Source: Variovorax sp. PMC12 | GTDB taxonomy: Bacteria; Pseudomonadota; Gammaproteobacteria; Burkholderiales; Burkholderiaceae_C | NCBI RefSeq assembly: GCF_003019815.1 | Contig: NZ_CP027773.1 | Location: 376,001-440,000, forward strand | Length of the DNA stretch: 64,000 bases | Direction of reading: 5' to 3' | Shown: in pieces, positions 44,174 to 54,038 of the stretch | How positions within the stretch are numbered: the stretch's first letter is position 1 | Layout of the letters: every line of letters starts with the position of its first letter | Notes under the pieces: generated by a model | What the model was told of the DNA's origin: nothing | Databases searched by the model: none | What the model saw: only the letters and a program-made list of their open reading frames with translations | Position numbers and translations under genes: made by a program

Positions 44174-45034
44174 TTATGTATCCGCGCCCCCTGTCTTGTC
44201 GGCGGGATCGGTGGCCTTCAGCGCATACACCGCATACAGGGGCACGCCGAGCAGCAGCATCACCATCGGCGCGAACAGCATGTAGGGCAGGCCGATGCCT
44301 TCCATCACCCGGTAGGTCGCGTCCAGCGCCAGCCGGGGGTGCGACTGCGTCAGCTCGGCCTCGCGGCGGATGCCCCAGTGAAACTCGGCGCCGGTGGTGC
44401 GCACCGACGGATGCTGCCTCGCGCGGCCCACGGCCAGCCAGCACATGGCATCGAAGGCCAGCACCGAGCCCGCGGGCGCGCGCTCGCCGAATGTCGCGAA
44501 CACCGCCTGCACCTGCTCGGGCTGCAAATACATCAGCACGCCTTCGGTGAACAGGAACACCGGCCGCGCGTTGCGCTTGCGCGGCAGGCCCAGTTGCTCC
44601 CACCAGTCGGGCGCGGTCAGGTCGAGCGTGCGCAGGTCATGGCGCTGGTTGGTTTCGGGGATCAGTTCGCGGCGCAGTTCGAGCACTTCGGGCAGGTCGG
44701 CGTCGGTCATGTGCGACTTGTCGTCGTCCAGCCACTGGAAGTAGTGGCTCAGGCCGCAGCCCATGTTGACCACGCGGGCGCCGGGGTGCGCCTTCAGGAA
44801 GTCCTGCGCGAGGCTGCGGAAGCGGCGCGTGCGCGAGAGGATGCCGTAGATGGTGGCGCGGTCTTCGGGCAGCGCGCTGCCGTCGTCGCGGATCCGCTCG
44901 AGGATGCCGGCGGCATAGGCGTCGCGCACGGCCACCCGCGGAAACATCGCATCGCCCGAGGCTCGCGCGGCCAGGGGAATCCGCAGGGTGGAAGGCACGG
45001 CCGACAGGCGTCTGGCGGGTTTGCTGTGTGTCAT
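44174..45034 (-). CDS. SAM-dependent methyltransferase (LCMT/TcmP-like)
   Basis: 286 residues. SAM motif VVNMGCGLSHYFQWLDD, then VFLFTEGVLMYLQPEQV, which is characteristic of the leucine carboxyl methyltransferase-like family (LCMT/PPM, TcmP). A hydrophobic C-terminal segment (LPYMLFAPMVMLLLGVPLY) is unusual and may be a membrane anchor. Substrate unknown. Such enzymes often O-methylate small acids or phenols. Confidence 0.8.
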   Translation of the reverse strand: MTHSKPARRLSAVPSTLRIPLAARASGDAMFPRVAVRDAYAAGILERIRDDGSALPEDRATIYGILSRTRRFRSLAQDFLKAHPGARVVNMGCGLSHYFQWLDDDKSHMTDADLPEVLELRRELIPETNQRHDLRTLDLTAPDWWEQLGLPRKRNARPVFLFTEGVLMYLQPEQVQAVFATFGERAPAGSVLAFDAMCWLAVGRARQHPSVRTTGAEFHWGIRREAELTQSHPRLALDATYRVMEGIGLPYMLFAPMVMLLLGVPLYAVYALKATDPADKTGGADT

Positions 45035-45101
45035 GAATGCCCAGGAAAGACCGGACCCCAGTCTGGCCGCTCCGGCATCGATGGGCAAGTCAGTCTTTTG
45101 T

Positions 45102-46973
45102 TCAGGCGGACGGCTTGCCGCGCTGCCGCGCAAGATGGCGGTAGACCGTGCTGCGATGCACGCCGAGGCGCCGCGCCGCCCTGGACACGTCGTGGTCGCA
45201 GGCCCTGAGCGCTTCGTCGATGGCGTGGCGGGTGATGTCCAGCAGCGGGCCGGCCTGCGGTGCCGGGGCGGCTTCGGTGGCTGCATCCGGCGGCGGCGCG
45301 GCGGGCGTGCCGAACAGGTGGGCGGGCAGGGCGGCGGCCGTCACCGAATCGCCCGGGTCGGCCAGCGCGACCACCGCGCGCAGCGTGCTGCGCAGCTCGC
45401 GCACGTTGCCCGGCCAGCGGTAGGCGGCCAGCGCTTCGAGCGCATCGCTCTCCAGCCGCAGGTGCTTGTCGGCGCCGCCCGATTCGAGGAACAGCCGCGC
45501 GATCAGCGCGTGCCGGTCGGCGCGCCGGCTCAGCGGCGGCAACGCGACGGTGAAACCGGCCACGCGGTACATCAGGTCGGCCCGGAAGCGGCCGGCCTGC
45601 ACCAGCGCCGGCAGGTCGCCGTGGGTGGCGCAGACCAGGTCGAAGTCCACCGACACGCCCTGGCCGCCACCCAGCGGCGTGACCACGCGTTCTTCCAGCA
45701 CCCGCAGCAGCCGGGTCTGCAGCGCGAGCGGAATCTCCGCGATCTCGTCGAGGAACAGCACGCCGCCGTTCGCCTCGCGGATGCGGCCCGCCATGCCCTT
45801 GCGCCGGGCGCCGGTGAAGGCGCCTTCGTCGTAGCCGAACAGCTCCGACTCGATCAGCGTCTCGGGCAGCGAGGCGCAGTCGACCGCCACGAACGGGCCG
45901 CCCGCGCGGCGGCTCGCGGCGTGCAGGCGCCGCGAGAACACTTCCTTGCCGCTGCCGGTCTCGCCATTGACCAGCACCGACACGCCTTCGTTGAGCACGC
46001 GCACGGCCTTGTCGAGCAGCGGCAGCACGTCGTCAGCCGCCTGGGGCGCGTCGGCGCGCCGTGCCGCCGGCCGCGCGCCGCCCTGCGTGCTGGAGCGCTC
46101 CATCACGGTGGCGATCTGCCGCCCGCCGGGCAGCGTCAGCAGGCTGCGCCGGTGCTCCATGCGCGGCCAGTTCGGGCCGAGGAAGTCCCTGGCCTCCAGG
46201 TCGAGCAGGCCGTCCCATGAGCGGCCGAACAGTTCCAGCGCCACGCGGTTGGCCGCAGCGATGCGTCCGCCCTCGATCACGATCAGCCCCTCGCGCGCGG
46301 TGCCGATCAGCGCCGGCCGCGCATGGAAGCGCAGCACATGGCCCTGCGCCTCGGCCAGCAGCATGCGGTGCTCCACCTGCTGCGCGGCCATGCGCACCAG
46401 GCCCAGCGCGTGCGTGTTCACGCGCACCGTCTCGCCCGAGATGTCGAGCGCGCCGGCCAGCTCCCCCCGGCCGGTGAATATGGGGGCGGCCGCGCAGCCC
46501 AGCGCGCCGTTCTGCGCCAGGTAGTGCTCGCCGCCCAGCACCATCAGCGCCTCGCGTTCCGCCAGCGCGGTGCCGATGGCGTTGGTGCCGCGGTTGTGTT
46601 CCGACCATTCCACGCCGGGCTGCAGCGCGATGCGCTCGGCCTTGGGCAGGAAGTCGGGGCTGCCGATCTCCTCCAGAATCAGCCCGGTGGCGTCCGACAG
46701 GATCACCACGCAGCCATTGCCTATCGCATGCTCGGCCAGCCCGTCGAGTTCGGGCTGTGCACAGTCCAGCAGCCGCATCGACTGCTCGCGCCGCTCGCCC
46801 AGCAGGGCCAGCGCCATGGGGGCCGGGTCGATGTGCTGGTGGTCGACCGGACGGCTGCGCTGCCACGAGCGCGAGATGTGCGGCGCGATCCACGGGGCGG
46901 GGTCGCGGCCCTGCACGAAGAACAGGTCCCGGGCCTGTTCGACCCGGACCGATGGCCACTGCGCTTCGCTCAT
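45102..46973 (-). CDS. AcoR-type sigma-54-dependent activator
   Basis: 623 residues. A GAF-type sensor domain (about 60-200) contains DATGLILEEIGSPDFLP and GVEWSEHNRGTNAIGTALAE. The AAA+ domain (about 310-545) has Walker A GETGSGKE, the sigma-54 contact loop GYDEGAFTGA and Walker B GGVLFLDEI. A Fis-type helix-turn-helix DHDVSRAARRLGVHRSTVYR closes the protein. Activators of this type switch on acetoin or ethanol catabolism. It is divergent from the aldehyde dehydrogenase operon, and a sigma-54 promoter is visible there. Confidence 0.92.
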   Translation of the reverse strand: MSEAQWPSVRVEQARDLFFVQGRDPAPWIAPHISRSWQRSRPVDHQHIDPAPMALALLGERREQSMRLLDCAQPELDGLAEHAIGNGCVVILSDATGLILEEIGSPDFLPKAERIALQPGVEWSEHNRGTNAIGTALAEREALMVLGGEHYLAQNGALGCAAAPIFTGRGELAGALDISGETVRVNTHALGLVRMAAQQVEHRMLLAEAQGHVLRFHARPALIGTAREGLIVIEGGRIAAANRVALELFGRSWDGLLDLEARDFLGPNWPRMEHRRSLLTLPGGRQIATVMERSSTQGGARPAARRADAPQAADDVLPLLDKAVRVLNEGVSVLVNGETGSGKEVFSRRLHAASRRAGGPFVAVDCASLPETLIESELFGYDEGAFTGARRKGMAGRIREANGGVLFLDEIAEIPLALQTRLLRVLEERVVTPLGGGQGVSVDFDLVCATHGDLPALVQAGRFRADLMYRVAGFTVALPPLSRRADRHALIARLFLESGGADKHLRLESDALEALAAYRWPGNVRELRSTLRAVVALADPGDSVTAAALPAHLFGTPAAPPPDAATEAAPAPQAGPLLDITRHAIDEALRACDHDVSRAARRLGVHRSTVYRHLARQRGKPSA

Positions 46974-47015
46974 GCGTGTCTCCGGTTGTCTGCCGTTCGC
47001 GGTCTGTTCGCCTTG

Positions 47016-47064
47016 TGCGACATCCTAGTCGCTGTGTTCGCAGGAACATGTCGCAGATTGCGAA
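47016..47064. promoter_or_regulatory. Candidate enhancer (UAS) for the AcoR-like activator
   Basis: Several inverted repeats cluster about 70-110 bases upstream of the sigma-54 promoter: GCGAC (47017-47021) with GTCGC (47028-47032); TGCGACA (47016-47022) with TGTCGCA (47049-47055); TTCGCA (47037-47042) with TGCGAA (47059-47064). Their distance and palindromy fit an enhancer-binding protein site, but the exact half-sites overlap and cannot be resolved by eye. Confidence 0.45.
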
Positions 47065-47128
47065 TGAAAACCCGCTGCGAAGTGCGGCTGCCAGCGGGGA
47101 GGCACTCAGGGAATGTCCCGATCCGCGC

Positions 47129-47143
47129 GGGTACGTGGCTTGC
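47129..47143 (+). promoter_or_regulatory. Sigma-54 promoter of the aldehyde dehydrogenase operon
   Basis: GGGTACGTGGCTTGC matches the -24/-12 consensus TGGCACG-N4-TTGC at all but two positions, including the invariant GG and GC with the correct 10-base spacer. It lies about 60 bases before the ATG of the aldehyde dehydrogenase and downstream of the AcoR-like activator's gene. Confidence 0.65.
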
Positions 47144-47202
47144 GGATGTCCGTGCGGGTCGCCGCATGTCGCGGCGCCAACAGCAGCAAATGGAGACAAC
47201 TC

Positions 47203-48722
<1,520 letters not shown>

Positions 48723-48723
<1 letters not shown>

Positions 48724-49109
48724 TGGCCGGCGATGTCCTGCGCGTCACCGCGAGCGATGCCGCGCTCGCGTTGATCGACAGGCTCGCCGCCAGGCACGGC
48801 CCGCTGATGTTCCACCAGTCGGGCGGCTGCTGCGACGGCAGCGCGCCGATGTGCTACGCCCAGGGCGAGTTCATCGTCGGCGACTACGACCGCCTGCTGG
48901 GGCACATCGGCGGCATGCCGTTCTACATCAGCGGGCCGCAGTTCGAGTACTGGCAGCACACGCAGCTGATCATCGACGTGGTGCCGGGGCGCGGCGGCAT
49001 GTTCTCGCTGGAGGGGCCGGAGGGCGTGCGCTTCCTGACGCGCTCGCGGCTCTTCACGGACGAGGAGTGGGCCGTGCTAGAGGCCGAGGAGGCGAAGCGG
49101 GTCCGGTAG
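48723..49109 (+). CDS. DUF779 protein
   Basis: 128 residues. Characteristic FHQSGGCCDGSAPMCY with three cysteines near residues 36-44, and ISGPQFEYWQHTQLIIDVVP. DUF779 proteins are usually encoded next to ExaC-like aldehyde dehydrogenases, as here, and their biochemical role is unknown; the cysteines suggest metal binding or redox chemistry. Translationally coupled to the dehydrogenase gene. Confidence 0.9.
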
Positions 49110-49113
49110 GGCG

Positions 49114-49135
49114 GCGGCGGACTGAAGTCCGCTGC
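49114..49135. terminator. Possible bidirectional hairpin between convergent genes
   Basis: A 9-base stem GCGGCGGAC / GTCCGCTGC with loop TGAA (one G-U pair) sits in the 25-base gap between the DUF779 and LysR stop codons and touches the latter. No T-run follows on either strand, so efficient termination is doubtful. Confidence 0.35.
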
Positions 49136-50052
49136 TAGTTCGACGAGGCGAACAACTGCTTCACCAGCAGTTGCGTCGCCGGCGACAACGTTGCCCCCGC
49201 CTTCGTCGCCATCAGCAGCCGCCGCGTGGCCCATGCGTCGCGCAGCCGCACCACCTTCAAGTCGAGCGCCGCCACCTGGGCCTTGCATGCCGCGAGCGGC
49301 ACCACGCCGATGCCGAGGTTGGCCGCGATCATGTGGCACATGGCGTCGAAGCTGCGCACCTGCACGCGCAGCCGCATCGGAATGCCGGCCTGCTCGGCCG
49401 CGCGCGACGTGAGTTCCAGCAGCGAGCTGCTGCGGTTCAGCCCGACGAATTCGTGCGCGAGGCAGGTCTTGAAGTCGACCTGCCGGGCTCGCGTGCGTGC
49501 CAGCGGATGCTGCCTGGCGCACAGCACCACCAGCTCGTCGGTCTGGAAGGGGGCGACGTCGAGGCCGTAGGCGGGCGTGTTCTCGGCGAACACGCCGACG
49601 TCCGCCAAGCCGTCGACCAGCGCGCGCACGATGTCGCCGCTGAGCTGCTCCTCGACCTCGATGCGGATGTCGGGGTGCTGCGCAACGAATGTCGCGAGCG
49701 TGGTGGGCAGGAACTCGGTGAGCGCCGACATGTTGGCCCACATCCGCACATGGCCGCGCACGCCGCTGGAGTAGTCGTTGAGCTCGTTGCTGAACTGCTC
49801 GAAACCCTGGAACAGGCGCATCGCATGCTGCATCGCCACATGGCCTGCGGGCGTGAGCGAAATGCCTTGCGCGCTGCGTTCGAGCAGTTTCGAGCCGGTG
49901 GCCGCTTCGAAATCTGAAAGCCTGCGGCTTGCCGCGGACAATGCGAGGTGGCATGCCTCCGCACCCTTGGTGATGCTGCCCGACTGCGCCACCGCGCAGA
50001 ACAACCGCAGCGTGACGAAGTCGACGCGCGCGGGATTGATGGGAGTGGCCAT
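49135..50052 (-). CDS. LysR-family regulator
   Basis: 305 residues. HTH: GSITKGAEACHLALSAASRR and LSDFEAATGSKLLERSAQG. The co-inducer domain starts GHVRMWANMSALTEFLP. Divergent from the CoA-transferase operon at 50181, which it probably controls. In the 128-base gap, the stretch near 50070-50100 (GGGCCTTCGCGTTTCGCGAA) contains the palindrome TTCGCG-TTT-CGCGAA, a plausible binding site. The effector may be the organic acid imported or degraded by that operon. Confidence 0.88.
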   Translation of the reverse strand: MATPINPARVDFVTLRLFCAVAQSGSITKGAEACHLALSAASRRLSDFEAATGSKLLERSAQGISLTPAGHVAMQHAMRLFQGFEQFSNELNDYSSGVRGHVRMWANMSALTEFLPTTLATFVAQHPDIRIEVEEQLSGDIVRALVDGLADVGVFAENTPAYGLDVAPFQTDELVVLCARQHPLARTRARQVDFKTCLAHEFVGLNRSSSLLELTSRAAEQAGIPMRLRVQVRSFDAMCHMIAANLGIGVVPLAACKAQVAALDLKVVRLRDAWATRRLLMATKAGATLSPATQLLVKQLFASSN

Positions 50053-50180
50053 CGGCGGATTCTAGAGAAGCAGAAACCGGGCCTTCGCGTTTCGCGAAGA
50101 CCTGCTGCCATCACGGCAATTCCGCTCGGCGCGATCTGTTCCTAGAGTTGGGCCAACCCAACATGGAGACAGACGCGGAC

Positions 50181-51353
50181 ATGAATGCACTCGAAGGCCT
50201 GAAGGTGCTGGAGCTCGGCCAGCTGATTGCCGGTCCCTTTGCCGGCAAGACGCTGGCGGAGTTCGGCGCCGACGTGATCAAGGTCGAACCCGAAGGCACC
50301 GGCGATCCGCTGCGCAAGTGGCGGCTGCTGCGCGACGGCGGCTCGGTCTGGTGGGAGGTGCAATCGCGCAACAAGCGCTCGGTGTGCCTCGACCTGCGCA
50401 GCGCCGAAGGACAGGACGCGGTGCGCGCACTGGCTTGCGAGGCCGACGTGCTGATCGAGAACTTCAAGCCCGGCACGCTGGAGGGCTGGGGCCTGGGTTG
50501 GGAGCGCCTGCACGCGCTGAATCCGCGGCTCATCATGCTGCGCATCTCCGGCTACGGGCAGACCGGGCCGTATCGCGACAAGCCCGGCTTCGGCGTGCTC
50601 GGCGAATCGATGGGCGGGCTGCGCTACCTGAGCGGCGAGCCGGGGCGGGTGCCGGTGCGCGTGGGCGTCTCGCTGGGCGACACGCTGGCGGCGCTGCACG
50701 GCGTGATCGGCGTGCTCACGGCGCTGCACCACCGCACGGCGCACGGCGGGGAGGGGCAGTTCATCGACGTGGCGCTGTACGAGTCGGTGTTCAACGTGAT
50801 GGAAAGCCTGCTGCCGGAGTACGACGCCTTCGGCGCGGTGCGCGAGCGCGCCGGCAGTGCGTTGCCCGGCATCGCACCGACCAACGCCTACCGCTGCAGC
50901 GACGGGCACTATGTGCTGGTGGCGGGCAACGGCGACAGCATTTTCCGGCGGCTGATGCGGGCCATCGGCCGCGCGGACCTGGAATGCGATCCGCAGCTCG
51001 CGCACAACGACGGCCGTGTCCTGCGGGTGGAAGAGATCGACGCCGCCATCGAGGCGTGGACGCTGCAGCGCAGCCGCGACGAAGTGCTGGCGGTGCTCGA
51101 TGCAGCCGGCGTGCCGGTCGGCCGCATCTACACCGTGGCCGACATCGCGAGCGACCCGCAGTACCTGGCGCGCGGGATGATCGTCGAGTCGGCAACATCC
51201 GGCGGCGGCACGCTGAAGGTGCCCGGCGTGGTGCCCAAGCTCAGCGCGACGCCGGGGCGCATCGCGCATCCCGCGCCGCGCCTGGGCGAGCACAACGGCG
51301 ACTTGCACTCAGGCGGCTGGCCTGCGCGCCGCGCGGAAAGCGAGGCCGCATGA
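50181..51353 (+). CDS. CaiB/BaiF-family CoA-transferase
   Basis: 390 residues from ATG at 50181, because GGAGAC lies 10 bases upstream; a start at 50148 would lengthen it by 11 codons. Family III CoA-transferase: LKVLELGQLIAGPFAGKTLA and the catalytic aspartate Asp167 in GVSLGDTLAALHG. It transfers CoA from a donor such as succinyl-CoA to an organic acid. The stop overlaps the lyase ATG (ATGA), so activation and cleavage are coupled. Pairing with a lyase of the HMG-CoA lyase family suggests the acid is a 3-hydroxy-3-methylglutarate- or citramalate-like compound. Confidence 0.92.
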   Translation: MNALEGLKVLELGQLIAGPFAGKTLAEFGADVIKVEPEGTGDPLRKWRLLRDGGSVWWEVQSRNKRSVCLDLRSAEGQDAVRALACEADVLIENFKPGTLEGWGLGWERLHALNPRLIMLRISGYGQTGPYRDKPGFGVLGESMGGLRYLSGEPGRVPVRVGVSLGDTLAALHGVIGVLTALHHRTAHGGEGQFIDVALYESVFNVMESLLPEYDAFGAVRERAGSALPGIAPTNAYRCSDGHYVLVAGNGDSIFRRLMRAIGRADLECDPQLAHNDGRVLRVEEIDAAIEAWTLQRSRDEVLAVLDAAGVPVGRIYTVADIASDPQYLARGMIVESATSGGGTLKVPGVVPKLSATPGRIAHPAPRLGEHNGDLHSGGWPARRAESEAA

Positions 51354-52288
51354 AAAACGGCAACGGCACCCGGCTGCACATCAACGAGGTGGCCACGCGT
51401 GACGGCTTCCAGATGGAAAGCCGCTTCATTCCCACCGACGACAAGGTCGCGCTGATCGACCGGCTGGGCGGGCTGGGCTACGCGAAGATCGAAGTGACCT
51501 CGTTCACCTCGGCGAAAGCGATCCCGGCGCTGCGCGACGGCGAGGAGGTGATGCACCGCATCGCCCGCAGGCCCGGCGTGGTCTACACCGCGCTGGTGCC
51601 CAATCTGCGCGGCGCGGAGCGGGCGCTGGAAAGCCGCATCGACGAGTTCAACATCGTGATGTCGGTGAGCGAGACGCACAATTTGTCGAACCTGCGCATG
51701 ACGCGGGAGCAGTCGTTCGCGCAACTGGCCGACGTGGTCGCGCTGGCGAAGCAGGCCGGCGTGCCGCTGAACGTGTCGCTCTCCTGCGCGTTCGGCTGTC
51801 CGATGGAAGGCGATGTGCCGGTGCCTTCGGTGCTCGGGTGGATCGATCGCTTTGCCGCGCTCGGCGTGCAGGGCGTGACGCTGTGCGACACCACCGGCAT
51901 GGCCTATCCGACCCAGGTGCAGGCGCTGTGCGAGCGGGTCGTCGCGGACTGGCCGGCGCTGGACTGGACCGCTCATTTCCACAACACGCGCGGCATGGGT
52001 CTCGCGAACACGGTGGCGGCCGTCGAAGCGGGCATTCGCCGGCTCGACATGTCGCTCGGCGGCATCGGAGGCTGCCCCTACGCGCCGGGCGCGACCGGCA
52101 ATGTCGCGACGGAAGACGTGGTCCACATGCTGCAGTGCATGGGCTACGAGACGGGCATGGACCTCGACGGACTGATTGCCGCGGCGGCCGAGCTGGCGTT
52201 GCTCGTGGCGCATGAATTGCCGAGCCAGGTTTCCCGGTCGGGACATCGCCTGACGCGGCACGCGCCACCCGCGCACAGGAGGAACTGA
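51350..52288 (+). CDS. HMG-CoA lyase-family enzyme
   Basis: 312 residues. Catalytic motifs: Arg17-Asp18 in NEVATRDGFQME, metal-binding histidines in HFHNTRGMGLANT and the active-site cysteine loop GGIGGCPYAPGATGN. It cleaves 3-hydroxy-3-methylglutaryl-CoA or a related 3-hydroxyacyl-CoA to acetyl-CoA and an oxoacid. Coupled to the CoA-transferase gene. A shorter loop and unusual tail (RSGHRLTRHAPPAHRR) suggest it is not the leucine-pathway enzyme. Substrate not resolved. Confidence 0.9.
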   Translation: MKNGNGTRLHINEVATRDGFQMESRFIPTDDKVALIDRLGGLGYAKIEVTSFTSAKAIPALRDGEEVMHRIARRPGVVYTALVPNLRGAERALESRIDEFNIVMSVSETHNLSNLRMTREQSFAQLADVVALAKQAGVPLNVSLSCAFGCPMEGDVPVPSVLGWIDRFAALGVQGVTLCDTTGMAYPTQVQALCERVVADWPALDWTAHFHNTRGMGLANTVAAVEAGIRRLDMSLGGIGGCPYAPGATGNVATEDVVHMLQCMGYETGMDLDGLIAAAAELALLVAHELPSQVSRSGHRLTRHAPPAHRRN

Positions 52289-52292
52289 ACCC

Positions 52293-52673
52293 ATGATCGA
52301 TCATCTGGACCACCTGGTGCTGACCACCGCGCACGAGGAAGACTGCATCCGCTTCTATGTCGACGTGATGGGCATGGCGCTCGAGAGCTTCGGCGCCGGG
52401 CGCAAGGCTTTCCGCTTCGGCAACCAGAAGATCAACCTGCACGTGAAGGGCCACGAGTTCGAACCCAAGGCGCAACTGCCGACCCCAGGCTCGCTGGACC
52501 TGTGCTTCATCGCCAGCGTGCCGCTCGACGTGGTGATGGCGCGGCTGGCGGACAAGGGCGTGCCGATTCTCGAGGGGCCGGTGATGCGCACGGGCGCCAC
52601 TTCGCGCATCCGCTCGGTCTATGTGCGCGACCCCGACCTGAACCTGATCGAGATATCGGAACTCGCGGCCTGA
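52293..52673 (+). CDS. VOC-family (glyoxalase-fold) protein
   Basis: 126 residues. One vicinal-oxygen-chelate domain with metal ligands at His7 (MIDHLDHLVLTT) and Glu120 (DLNLIEISEL). VRDPDLNLIEI is the family's second strand. Such proteins act as epimerases, dioxygenases or lyases. Five bases after the lyase gene, so it likely belongs to the same pathway, but its reaction is unknown. Confidence 0.85.
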   Translation: MIDHLDHLVLTTAHEEDCIRFYVDVMGMALESFGAGRKAFRFGNQKINLHVKGHEFEPKAQLPTPGSLDLCFIASVPLDVVMARLADKGVPILEGPVMRTGATSRIRSVYVRDPDLNLIEISELAA

Positions 52674-52726
52674 AGGGGCGGGCTTCGAAGACAGCGGACA
52701 AGAAAACCACCGGAGACAGACGAACC

Positions 52727-53692
52727 ATGCAAACCATTCGCCGCCTGCTCGCGGCCGGCCTCGTGCTGGCCGCTTCTGCCGCCAGCGCCGACACCTGGCC
52801 TTCCAGACCGATCACCTTCGTCGTTCCCACCGCGCCAGCCGGTTCCACCGACATCATGGCGCGGCTGGTCGGCGAGCCGCTGCAGCGCGCGCTGGGCCAG
52901 CCCGTGGTGGTCGACAACAAGCCGGGCGCCAGCGGCAACATCGGCGCCGAGTGGGTGGCGCGCGCCGCGCCCGACGGCTACACGCTGCTGATGCAGTACT
53001 CGGGCTACCACGTCGGCAACCCCTCGCTCTACCCGAACCTCAAGTGGAGCCCGACCAGGGACTTCGTGCCGGTGGCGATGGTGATGCGCGCGCCGCACGT
53101 GGTCGCGGTGAGCGGCAAGCTGCCTGTGAACTCGATGAAGGAGCTCATCGAGTACGGCAAGAAGAAGGAGGGCGGCCTGTTCTATGCATCTTCTGGCAAC
53201 GGCTCGATCCAGCACATTGCGGGCGAACTGCTGTCGAGGCAGTCGAAGCAGGCGATGACGCACGTGCCGTACAAGGGCTCCGGGCCGGCCATCAACGACC
53301 TGATCTCGGGCAACGTCGACATGTTCATCACCACGCCACCGTCGGTAATCGGCCATTTCGCGACCGGGCGCATCAAGGCGCTGGCATACACGGGCAGCAA
53401 GCGGCATCCGTCGATGCCCGATGTGCCGACTTCGGCCGAGGCGGGCTTGCCCGGCTACGAGGTGGAGTCGTGGTTCGCGGTGTTCGCACCGGCGAAGACG
53501 CCGCCCGATGTGGTCGCCAGGCTGAGCGCGGAGATCAGGAAGATCGTGGAGAGCGAGTCCTTCCGCAAGAAGGTGGACGAGCAGGGCGCTTTCGCGACCT
53601 ACATGGATTCGCCGACGCTCGCGAAGTTTGTCGACCACGAACTGGCCGCGTGGTCGAAGGTGATCAAGTCGGCGGACATCAAGCCGGACTGA
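52727..53692 (+). CDS. Bug-family (TctC-like) periplasmic solute-binding protein
   Basis: 321 residues. Signal peptide IRRLLAAGLVLAASAASAD, then typical Bug wording WPSRPITFVVPTAPAGSTD, VDNKPGASGNIGAEWVARAA, PDGYTLLMQYSG and PYKGSGPAINDLISGNVDM. Such proteins capture a carboxylate in the periplasm and are very numerous in Burkholderiales. It closes the CoA-transferase operon and so suggests the pathway's acid is taken from outside. Membrane TctAB partners are not encoded here. Confidence 0.92.
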   Translation: MQTIRRLLAAGLVLAASAASADTWPSRPITFVVPTAPAGSTDIMARLVGEPLQRALGQPVVVDNKPGASGNIGAEWVARAAPDGYTLLMQYSGYHVGNPSLYPNLKWSPTRDFVPVAMVMRAPHVVAVSGKLPVNSMKELIEYGKKKEGGLFYASSGNGSIQHIAGELLSRQSKQAMTHVPYKGSGPAINDLISGNVDMFITTPPSVIGHFATGRIKALAYTGSKRHPSMPDVPTSAEAGLPGYEVESWFAVFAPAKTPPDVVARLSAEIRKIVESESFRKKVDEQGAFATYMDSPTLAKFVDHELAAWSKVIKSADIKPD

Positions 53693-53703
53693 CGCAGCTT
53701 CGG

Positions 53704-53850
53704 CTAGAGCTTCACGCCGACGATCGACAGGATGATGGCGGAGAGCGTCAGCGCGACTGGCAGTTTCTGCGCGACGAGCGCATGCGCGCGCACGGCGGTG
53801 GCCTGCGTTTGCAGCAAGAGGCTTCGTTCGGAATGGATGCGTGTGGACAT
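53704..53850 (-). CDS. Small single-helix membrane protein
   Basis: 48 residues from an ATG preceded by CCAGGAGCC, a good ribosome-binding site. One hydrophobic helix LPVALTLSAIILSIVGVKL forms the C-terminus, with a basic N-terminus (RIHSERSLLLQ). It follows the LuxR gene on the same strand, 188 bases downstream. No family recognised. Confidence 0.5.
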   Translation of the reverse strand: MSTRIHSERSLLLQTQATAVRAHALVAQKLPVALTLSAIILSIVGVKL

Positions 53851-53987
53851 GTCAGGCTCCTGGGTTGATTGCGGGCTGTGTGCCTGCGTGGGTTCAACGA
53901 TAGACCCGCGGGAGCGCGCCGGCGCGGCGCTTTCGTCGACACGGCGTTTCCGTTTTTGCAACGATCCCGGGGTCGCCTGGCTGAAAC

Positions 53988-54030
53988 TTTTTTTTGCGGC
54001 TGCGGCTGCGGCTGCGGCTGCGGCTGCGGC
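53988..54030. repeat. T8 run followed by tandem GCGGCT hexamers
   Basis: Eight T residues (53988-53995) precede five full GCGGCT units and a partial sixth (53996-54030). It lies 8 bases past the LuxR stop codon on the minus strand, so changes in copy number would alter the 3' untranslated stretch rather than the protein. Tandem hexamers are prone to strand slippage. Confidence 0.85.
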
Positions 54031-54038
54031 GCCGGCAC

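Noticed and set aside
53996..54030. CRISPR-like array
   Set aside because: Hexamer tandem units without spacers are a simple sequence repeat; no CRISPR array or cas gene is in the window.
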